NCBI GenBank assembly: GCA_023435985.1
Contig: JAEZKY010000153.1
Location: 1-18,428, forward strand
Direction: 5' to 3'
DNA: 18,428 nt
DNA from: Bacillota bacterium
GTDB taxonomy: Bacteria; Bacillota; Clostridia; Clostridiales; Clostridiaceae
The notes under the pieces are model-generated. The model did no database searches. It saw only the letters and a program-made list of their open reading frames with translations, and was not told where the DNA came from. Shown one piece after another: positions 13,719-18,428 of the stretch (the first letter of the stretch is position 1; the number at the start of each line of letters is the position of its first letter). The position numbers and the translations under genes are program-made.

Positions 13719-13724
13719 TATAAT
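13719..13724 (+). promoter_or_regulatory. -10 box of the candidate fprA promoter
   Basis: TATAAT, 38 bp upstream of fprA. At 17-bp spacing the -35 position reads TAATCA, a poor match, so an activator or alternative spacing would be needed. Confidence 0.4.
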
Positions 13725-13762
13725 ATTTTTATGTGTAGAAAACATACTAGGAGGGATTTTAG

Positions 13763-14989
13763 ATGAAGATATTAGAATTAAAAAAGGATTTATACTGGAC
13801 AGGTGTTTTGGATCCTAATTTAAAAGTATTTGATATTGTCATGGAGACAGAATTTGGAACTTCTTATAACTCGTATTTACTTAAAACAAATGAAAGCGTG
13901 GTTTTATTTGAAACAGCAAAGGCTAAATTTTTCGATGAATATTTGGAAGCATTGAATAAACTAGTTGATATTAAAGACATTGAATATATTGTTGTGAATC
14001 ATACAGAACCAGATCATGCAGGCAGTGTAGAAAAACTTGTTGAGATGAATCCAAATATTAAAGTTATAGGAACTCAGGTTGCTATAGGTTTTCTAAAAAA
14101 TATTGTAAACCATGAATTTAACAGTATAATTGTAAAGGAAAATGAAACTTTAAAATTAGGTGATAAAACGCTTCGTTTTATGATGCTTCCTAATTTACAT
14201 TGGCCTGATACAATGTATACATATATTGAAGAAGATAAAACATTAGTTACTTGTGATTCCTTTGGTGCTCATTATAGCTTTGATGAAATTTTATTAAGTA
14301 AGGTTACAGATAATGAGGGATACTTAAGAGCTCTTAAATATTATTTTGACTGCATAATTGGACCTTTTAAAAATCCGTTTATGTCAAAAGCATTAGAGAG
14401 AATTAAAGATTTAGAAATTGACATGATATGCACAGGGCATGGACCAGTACTGGACTCTCGAATAGATGAGATTATGGAATATTACAAGAAATGGTGTAAT
14501 GTTGTTAATCCAAATCCTAAGAAGACAGTAATTATACCATATGTAAGTGCTTATGGATATACAAAGGAATTAGCTTATGAAATTACTAAAGGAATTCAAG
14601 AAAGTGGAGATATTGATGTGAGGCTTTATGATATGGTAGAGGCAGATCAAGCTAAGGTACTTGAGGAACTTGAATTTGCTGATGGTATTTTATTTGGAAC
14701 TCCTACAATAGTAGGTGAGGCATTAAAACCTATTTGGGATTTAACAACATCAATTTTTGCAAGAACTCATTGCAATAAGTTTGCCGGCGCCTTTGGAAGC
14801 TATGGATGGAGTGGGGAAGGAGTTCCACATATCATAGAAAGATTAAAGCAGCTTAGAATGAAAGTTGTTGATGATGGACTCCGTATAAAATTTAAACCAA
14901 GTGAGGATGACTTAAAACAAGCCTTTGATTATGGTTATAATTTTGGATGTGCTCTGCAAAATAAAGAGAATTTAAGAAAAGATCAATAA
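13763..14989 (+). CDS. fprA: A-type flavodiiron protein (oxygen / NO reductase)
   Basis: The 408-residue protein combines an N-terminal metallo-beta-lactamase-fold diiron domain with a C-terminal flavodoxin domain and no extra rubredoxin module, the A-type layout. Diiron ligands are visible: HTEPDH (His80, Glu82, Asp84, His85), His146 (NLHWPD), Asp165 (CDSFGAH) and His226 (TGHGP). The flavodoxin part (about 255-400) starts VIIPYVSAYGYTKEL for FMN phosphate and has FGTPTIVGEALKPIWD and GAFGSYGWSGEG. In clostridia such proteins reduce O2 to water with electrons from rubredoxin, protecting anaerobes. AGGAGGG precedes the ATG. It is flanked by its own terminator and appears monocistronic. Confidence 0.94.
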   Translation: MKILELKKDLYWTGVLDPNLKVFDIVMETEFGTSYNSYLLKTNESVVLFETAKAKFFDEYLEALNKLVDIKDIEYIVVNHTEPDHAGSVEKLVEMNPNIKVIGTQVAIGFLKNIVNHEFNSIIVKENETLKLGDKTLRFMMLPNLHWPDTMYTYIEEDKTLVTCDSFGAHYSFDEILLSKVTDNEGYLRALKYYFDCIIGPFKNPFMSKALERIKDLEIDMICTGHGPVLDSRIDEIMEYYKKWCNVVNPNPKKTVIIPYVSAYGYTKELAYEITKGIQESGDIDVRLYDMVEADQAKVLEELEFADGILFGTPTIVGEALKPIWDLTTSIFARTHCNKFAGAFGSYGWSGEGVPHIIERLKQLRMKVVDDGLRIKFKPSEDDLKQAFDYGYNFGCALQNKENLRKDQ

Positions 14990-15044
14990 AAGAATAAGTA
15001 TTATATATTTATAAAGAAGTTTTTAAATATATGTTAAGATATTT

Positions 15045-15080
15045 AAATTAGGGCTTGATTGACAAGCCCTAATTTTATGT
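15045..15080 (+). terminator. Intrinsic terminator of fprA
   Basis: Perfect 13-bp stem (15045-15057 and 15063-15075) with a GC-rich core GGGCTTG/CAAGCCC, a 5-nt loop and a T-rich tail TTTTATGTTT. Its loop and right arm overlap the -35 of the next promoter. Confidence 0.9.
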
Positions 15081-15087
15081 TTAAAGT
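15059..15087 (+). promoter_or_regulatory. Candidate promoter of the PrmA-like gene, embedded in the terminator
   Basis: A perfect -35 TTGACA at 15059-15064 lies in the terminator loop, with TAAAGT at 15082-15087 after exactly 17 bp. Transcription would start near 15094 and give a short leader with GAGGTG before the ATG at 15119. Confidence 0.55.
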
Positions 15088-15118
15088 TAAAATGCAAATA
15101 ATTAATAGAGGTGAAAAT

Positions 15119-16000
15119 ATGTTTGAAGTATCGTTTCCAGTAAAATATTCAGAGATTGAAGTTGTGCTTGATAAGCTTATAAGTATAGGAATCTATTCTA
15201 CTTATTATGACGCACCATATCAAGTAACTGTTGATTCAAATGGATATGGATTTTATGAAAAGGAAAATGAAATTATTATTCTGAAAGCATATCCAGAAAG
15301 CGAAAGCCTAGAAGAATGTGAAAAATATATGGAGAAAATTAAAGAGCTTTTAGATATAAAAGAGAATATAAATCTGGAAGTAATTAAAGAAGATAACTGG
15401 CAGTTGCCTTTTGAATCAGTAGATTTAAATAATGGATGGATAATTGCTGAACCAGATGAAGAAGTCGGCAGTAAAATGAAAATTAATTTTGAATCTCAAG
15501 GTTCATTTGGTACTGGACTCCATGAAACCACTCAAGATTTGCTAAGATACATATTAGAAGAAGATTTTTCTGGATTAAGCATACTTGATTTAGGTACAGG
15601 TTCAGGGATATTAAGTATAGCAGCTGGATTAAAGAATGCAGAAAAGATAGTTGCACTCGATATAAGGGATGTAACTAATGAAGCTTTACATAATGCAAAA
15701 TTAAATAATATAGAAAATATAGAAGTTGTTATTTCAGATGTTACTTCAAGGGATCTTGGTATCAATAATAAATTTGATGTAGTATTTATTAATATAGGAG
15801 GAGAGGAAACAATATCTTCTATGAAGTTTATTAATAAGGTTATAAAACATGCTGGTAAGCTTTTTGTATCTGGACTGGTAGAGTGGAGCAGTGAAGAGAT
15901 TTATAAAGAATTAAATTCACAAGGATATAATATATTAAAGAGTACAAAAACTAATGAATGGGTAACGATGCTTCTTGAAAAAAATAATAACCAATCTTAA
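15119..16000 (+). CDS. PrmA-like (ribosomal protein L11) methyltransferase
   Basis: The 293-residue protein has an N-terminal region of about 100 residues resembling the L11-recognition part of PrmA (EVSFPVKYSEIEVVLDKLISIGIYS) and a SAM-dependent methyltransferase domain: SFGTGLHETTQDLLRYI, motif I LDLGTGSGILSIAA and the acidic VALDIRD, then FDVVFINIGGEE in place of the common NPP-like motif IV. I chose the ATG at 15119, preceded by GAGGTG; an upstream start at 15059 would lie in the fprA terminator loop. PrmA normally lies near dnaJ/rsmE; here it stands alone between oxidative-stress-type genes, so it may be a paralogue acting on another substrate. Family membership is firm; target protein is not. 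Confidence 0.8.
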   Translation: MFEVSFPVKYSEIEVVLDKLISIGIYSTYYDAPYQVTVDSNGYGFYEKENEIIILKAYPESESLEECEKYMEKIKELLDIKENINLEVIKEDNWQLPFESVDLNNGWIIAEPDEEVGSKMKINFESQGSFGTGLHETTQDLLRYILEEDFSGLSILDLGTGSGILSIAAGLKNAEKIVALDIRDVTNEALHNAKLNNIENIEVVISDVTSRDLGINNKFDVVFINIGGEETISSMKFINKVIKHAGKLFVSGLVEWSSEEIYKELNSQGYNILKSTKTNEWVTMLLEKNNNQS

Positions 16001-16008
16001 ACTAATTA

Positions 16009-16039
16009 TTGACTTAGAGTATGCTCTAGATAATATACT
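16009..16039 (+). promoter_or_regulatory. MerR-family type promoter with 19-bp spacer
   Basis: -35 TTGACT (16009-16014) and -10 TATACT (16034-16039) are separated by 19 bp, too long for normal sigma-A use. The spacer holds the inverted repeat TAGAG-N4-CTCTA (16015-16028). This is the arrangement of MerR-family activators such as NmlR/AdhR, whose known operators have a closely similar CTTAGAGT-type half site. Confidence 0.72.
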
Positions 16040-16128
16040 GAAGATAACCAAAAGAATTTTTAAATAAGTAATATTTTTTAGAGAAAGAGTCAAAATAAAT
16101 ATTATAAGATAGGAAGTGTAGTTATTCA

Positions 16129-17181
16129 ATGAGAACTTTATTTGATAAAACTAAAATAGGAACCATGGAGTTGAAAAATAGATTGATTCGAGCAGCAGCT
16201 GGGGATCGATATGCGGTAAATGGTCATATGACAGAAAAGGACTTGCAAGTTTATGAAGAACTTGCTAAAGGTGGAGTAGGAGCAATAATTACTGGATATA
16301 CATACATTCTTGATTCAGACATTCCGAGTGAAGGCTCTTTTGGAATTTATGACGATTCATTTATACCAGAGTATAAAAAGTTAACAGACATGGTACATGA
16401 ATATGATTCAAAAATAATCCTTCAACTGGTTCATTATGGTTCTCATGCATCAGGGGAAATAGGAAACAAAAGAGTATTGGCACCAAGTGCAGTAGCACTA
16501 GAATATAGAGGCATAGAGATTACGCCTGAGGAAATGAGTAAAGAAGATATTAAACATATAAAGAAGGCCTTTGCAGAAGCAGCAGTTCGTGCTAAAAAAG
16601 CAGGATTTGATGGCGTTGAACTTCATTCTGCTCATGGCTTTTTACTAAATCAATTTTTGACACCTTATTATAATAGAAGAACTGATGAATATGGTGGAAC
16701 AATCGAAAACAGAGCAAGGATGGTTTTGGAAACTTATAGCGAAGTTAGAGAAGCAGTTGGAAATGAATATCCTATTTTTGTGAAGATAAATTGTATGGAT
16801 GGTATTGATCAAGGGATAACTTATGAAGGATTAAGCTATACATGTAAAGAACTTGCTAATAAGGGCGTTAATGCTATAGAAATTAGTGGAGCGTGGTATC
16901 AGTTATTTAATTCTAAAGATGAGTTTTATTTTAAAGAGTATACTGAAAAAATTGCAGCGGAGAATAATATTCCCGTTATATTAGTTGGAGGAAATAGAAA
17001 TTTTGATTCTATGAGTAACATATTGAATGAAACATCAATCGAATATTTTGCTATGTGTAGGCCTTTGATTTCTGAACCTCACCTTGTTAAAAGATGGGAA
17101 GGTAGAGATACTAGTAAAACTAAGTGTGTATCTTGTAATGGATGTCTTGGAAAAGGAAAGTGTATTCTAAATAAAAACTAA
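16129..17181 (+). CDS. Old Yellow Enzyme-type NADH:flavin oxidoreductase with C-terminal Cys cluster
   Basis: The 350-residue TIM-barrel flavoprotein belongs to the OYE family, which reduces activated C=C bonds and other electrophiles with NAD(P)H. Seen: N-terminal LKNRLIRAAAGDRY, LQLVHYGSHAS (98-108), the substrate pair in HSAHGFLLNQFLTPYYNRRTDEYGG (His166, His169) and phosphate-binding VILVGGNRN and FAMCRPLISEP. The C terminus carries CVSCNGCLGKGKC (Cys333, 336, 339, 345), recalling the [4Fe-4S] site of 2,4-dienoyl-CoA reductase-type members but without their second FAD/NAD domain, so it is a short single-domain form. AGGAAG precedes the ATG. A MerR-type promoter about 90 bp upstream suggests induction by electrophile or carbonyl stress. 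Physiological substrate unknown. Confidence 0.88.
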   Translation: MRTLFDKTKIGTMELKNRLIRAAAGDRYAVNGHMTEKDLQVYEELAKGGVGAIITGYTYILDSDIPSEGSFGIYDDSFIPEYKKLTDMVHEYDSKIILQLVHYGSHASGEIGNKRVLAPSAVALEYRGIEITPEEMSKEDIKHIKKAFAEAAVRAKKAGFDGVELHSAHGFLLNQFLTPYYNRRTDEYGGTIENRARMVLETYSEVREAVGNEYPIFVKINCMDGIDQGITYEGLSYTCKELANKGVNAIEISGAWYQLFNSKDEFYFKEYTEKIAAENNIPVILVGGNRNFDSMSNILNETSIEYFAMCRPLISEPHLVKRWEGRDTSKTKCVSCNGCLGKGKCILNKN

Positions 17182-17211
17182 GTTAATGCAGGAGTAAATA
17201 AGCTATAGAGA

Positions 17212-17240
17212 TTGTACTTAATAAAAGAAATAAATATTAA
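17212..17240 (+). promoter_or_regulatory. Candidate promoter of the Dabb-domain gene
   Basis: TTGTAC (17212-17217), 17-bp spacer, TATTAA (17235-17240). It would leave a leader of about 140 nt containing an 18-bp palindrome. Read-through from the oxidoreductase is also possible since no clear terminator is seen. Confidence 0.35.
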
Positions 17241-17316
17241 TTAATTAGCTTAAAAATATAAATTAATAATATGACCATATGTTGTCAGGTTATAAATACT
17301 ATAATTATCTTATAGC

Positions 17317-17334
17317 TGAATATAATTATATTCA
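17317..17334. promoter_or_regulatory. 18-bp perfect palindrome in the Dabb-gene leader
   Basis: TGAATATAATTATATTCA reads identically on both strands. It is 53 bp upstream of the ATG. It could be a dimeric regulator site or chance symmetry in AT-rich DNA; it does not match a Fur/PerR box well. Confidence 0.35.
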
Positions 17335-17386
17335 TAATAAATATGAAATATCGACTATATTTAAGGATAAAATTGGAGGGATAAAA

Positions 17387-17674
17387 ATGATTACAAATAA
17401 TCTGTTAATTAAGCTCAAGAATAATGATCAGGAAAGTATTGAAAAAGCTAGAAATACGTTACTAAGCATGAAAGGAAAGATTGAAAGTCTCAAAGATATA
17501 AGAGTAGAGGCTGATGTGCGTAAAGGAAATTATGATATCATGTTGATTACTAAATATGACTCGTTGGAAGGCTTAGATGCTTACTTAATTGATCCAGTAC
17601 ACGTTGAAGTTGCTAAATATATTGGAAGTGTATTAGAAAGCCAAGCATCATTATGCTATGAATCTATAGATTAA
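17387..17674 (+). CDS. Dabb (stress-responsive alpha/beta-barrel) domain protein
   Basis: A 95-residue protein with the pattern of the dimeric ferredoxin-like Dabb family: a first strand (NLLIKLKN), helix (SIEKARNTLLSM), the KGKIESLKDIRVEADV segment, the strand YDIMLITKYDSLEGLDAY, and the closing DPVHVEVAKYIGSVL with the conserved His. Start chosen at 17387 because GGAGGG lies eight bases upstream; a longer frame beginning at 17279 adds 36 residues unlike the family. Dabb proteins are small cytoplasmic proteins with few known activities. It follows the oxidoreductase by about 200 bp in the same direction and might share its stress response. Function otherwise unknown. Confidence 0.82.
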   Translation: MITNNLLIKLKNNDQESIEKARNTLLSMKGKIESLKDIRVEADVRKGNYDIMLITKYDSLEGLDAYLIDPVHVEVAKYIGSVLESQASLCYESID

Positions 17675-17701
17675 TATAATAATTGTAAAATTTAAAGTGG
17701 T

Positions 17702-17750
17702 TGTTGAAAAGCTTCAGTAAGATATTTACATATAAGACTGAAACGCAACA
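17702..17750 (+). ncRNA. Candidate structured RNA stem between Dabb gene and gntP
   Basis: Three collinear helices can stack: TGTTG/CAACA (17702-17706 with 17746-17750), TTCAGT/ACTGAA (17713-17718 with 17737-17742) and an apical ATAT/ATAT. A terminator follows at 17799-17851 and no ORF is present. A possible promoter (TTGAAA at 17704, TACATA at 17727) overlaps the stem itself. It may be a small RNA, a 3' UTR structure or part of a leader; evidence is structural only. Confidence 0.3.
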
Positions 17751-17798
17751 GTTGTAATCCAAATAACTTAATAAATTGAGTGCCTTAAAATAGAATTT

Positions 17799-17851
17799 TA
17801 GCAGAATATATTGTCAATTTTAAATTGCCTAATATATCCTGCTATTTTTTT
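17799..17851 (+). terminator. Intrinsic terminator in the Dabb-gntP gap
   Basis: TAGCAG and ATATATT (17799-17812) pair with AATATAT and CTGCTA (17831-17844) with one mismatch, an 18-nt loop and a run of seven T at 17845-17851. It lies 125 bp after the Dabb stop, far for a simple 3' end, leaving a non-coding transcript portion. Confidence 0.8.
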
Positions 17852-17952
17852 GTGATTGCATTGTAAGTAAGCTGGAGTTACAAAAAGGTTTTTTATTAAT
17901 GAATCTAAAAAATGATTGTGCAAATATACAAAAAAAAATGTTAATTAAACAA

Positions 17953-17991
17953 TATTAAGTGATATGTAAATGTATTATCATTATTAAGTGA
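17953..17991 (+). repeat. Direct repeat TATTAAGTGA upstream of gntP
   Basis: Identical 10-mers at 17953-17962 and 17982-17991, 29 bp apart, with a looser relative (TTAATAGTGAA) near 18011. Together with the adjacent palindrome they suggest regulator sites in this promoter region. Confidence 0.4.
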
Positions 17992-17995
17992 ATCA

Positions 17996-18009
17996 AGTAA
18001 ACGTTAACT
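17996..18009. promoter_or_regulatory. LacI-family / CcpA-type operator upstream of gntP
   Basis: AGTAAACGTTAACT has a central CG and 12 of 14 positions symmetric, the shape of LacI/GalR-family operators. It fits the CcpA cre consensus TGWNANCGNTNWCA except at the two outermost bases. Position 52 bp before the gntP start suits catabolite or sugar-acid-specific control. Confidence 0.6.
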
Positions 18010-18060
18010 ATTAATAGTGAATATTTTAACAAATTAAAAATAATCTAAGGAGGAATTTAA

Positions 18061-18428
18061 ATGTCAGTTATTCATTGGAGTGGAGCAGTAATTGGATTGA
18101 TAATTGCAATAATATTAATTTTAAGAAAAGTAAATCCTGTATATGCACTTTTTGGAGGAGCTATTATAGGTGGATTAATTGGAGGAGCGAGCTTAGCTAA
18201 TACAGCACAAGCTATTATTGATGGCACTAATAGTGTAATGGGATCAGTCGTTCGTGTAATAGCAGCAGGAGTGCTTGCAGGTATATTAATTGAATCTGGA
18301 GCAGCGGAAAAAATAGCTGAAACTATAGTAGAAAAACTAGGTGAGAAAAAAGTTCTTTTAGCAATTGCATTATCGAGTATGATAATCACAGCGGTTGGAG
18401 TGTTTATACCAGTTACAGTTATTATAGT
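18061..18428 (+). CDS. GntP-family permease (N-terminal part)
   Basis: The ATG at 18061 has AAGGAGG at ideal distance, and the frame is open for 122 codons to the window end, so the gene is truncated by the window. The product is very hydrophobic: segments at about 7-22, 26-46, 65-79 and 98-118. The order HWSGAVIGLIIAIILILRKVNPVYALFGGAIIGGLIGG, then VIAAGVLAGILIESGAAEKIAETIVEKLG, matches the GntP family of proton-coupled permeases for gluconate and related sugar acids (also DsdX-like serine carriers). Substrate cannot be decided from this end. The operator-like palindrome upstream points to carbon-source control. Confidence 0.82.
   Translation, partial: MSVIHWSGAVIGLIIAIILILRKVNPVYALFGGAIIGGLIGGASLANTAQAIIDGTNSVMGSVVRVIAAGVLAGILIESGAAEKIAETIVEKLGEKKVLLAIALSSMIITAVGVFIPVTVII

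Noticed and set aside
13700..13730. PerR box before fprA
   Set aside because: The AT-rich stretch does not fit the 7-1-7 TTATAAT-N-ATTATAA symmetry well enough.
15059..15118. Longer N terminus for the PrmA-like protein
   Set aside because: It would start in the loop of the fprA terminator and upstream of the likely promoter start; the ATG at 15119 has GAGGTG.
17279..17386. Longer N terminus for the Dabb protein
   Set aside because: Added residues do not resemble the family and cover a perfect palindrome; GGAGGG precedes the ATG at 17387.
18072..18389. Minus-strand frame opposite the permease
   Set aside because: Mirror of the hydrophobic GntP coding sequence; the + strand frame has a strong ribosome site and family motifs.

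Overview
The window is very AT-rich with clostridial ribosome-binding sites (AGGAGG type), ATG or TTG starts, and proteins typical of anaerobic Firmicutes: iron-sulfur L-serine dehydratase, flavodiiron protein and a TPP-riboswitch thiamin locus. It looks like chromosome of a Clostridium sensu stricto species, perhaps near the solventogenic C. beijerinckii group (inference from style, not from a search). No rRNA, tRNA, CRISPR, IS element or phage gene was seen. Almost every gene is on the + strand; the one exception is a LacI-type regulator.

Layout: (1) 1-1670, the 3' end of a GH42 beta-galactosidase facing a convergent LacI-family repressor, with a shared terminator and a repressor promoter that carries a likely auto-operator. 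(2) 1837-3527, sdaAB and sdaAA, the two subunits of iron-sulfur L-serine dehydratase. (3) 3634-8620, an OmpR-type response regulator and sensor kinase, a strong terminator, then ApbE flavin transferase, a NapH-like membrane 4Fe-4S protein fused to an FMN-binding domain, and a small basic unknown protein. Four tandem 11-bp repeats sit just before the -10 of apbE, where an OmpR-family activator would bind, so the kinase pair probably controls this extracytosolic flavin electron-transfer module. (4) 8748-13632, a thiamin locus: promoter, TPP riboswitch with readable antiterminator and terminator, then thiW, thiD, thiC, thiM, thiE. The pyrimidine half is made de novo (ThiC, ThiD), while the thiazole half appears to be imported and salvaged (ThiW, ThiM); ThiE joins the two. 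(5) 13763-17674, FprA-type flavodiiron protein, a PrmA-like methyltransferase, an Old Yellow Enzyme-type flavin oxidoreductase and a Dabb-domain protein. The oxidoreductase has a promoter with a 19-bp spacer and inverted repeat typical of MerR-family control. (6) 17675-18428, a structured non-coding region ending in a terminator, an operator-rich leader, and the 5' end of a GntP-type permease cut by the window edge.

The most promising items for a second look are the 11-bp repeat array tied to the flavinylation module, the MerR-type promoter, the complete riboswitch switching geometry, the odd thiM leader (strong Shine-Dalgarno about 55 nt upstream, inverted repeat and in-frame mini-ORF), and the structured RNA candidate before gntP.
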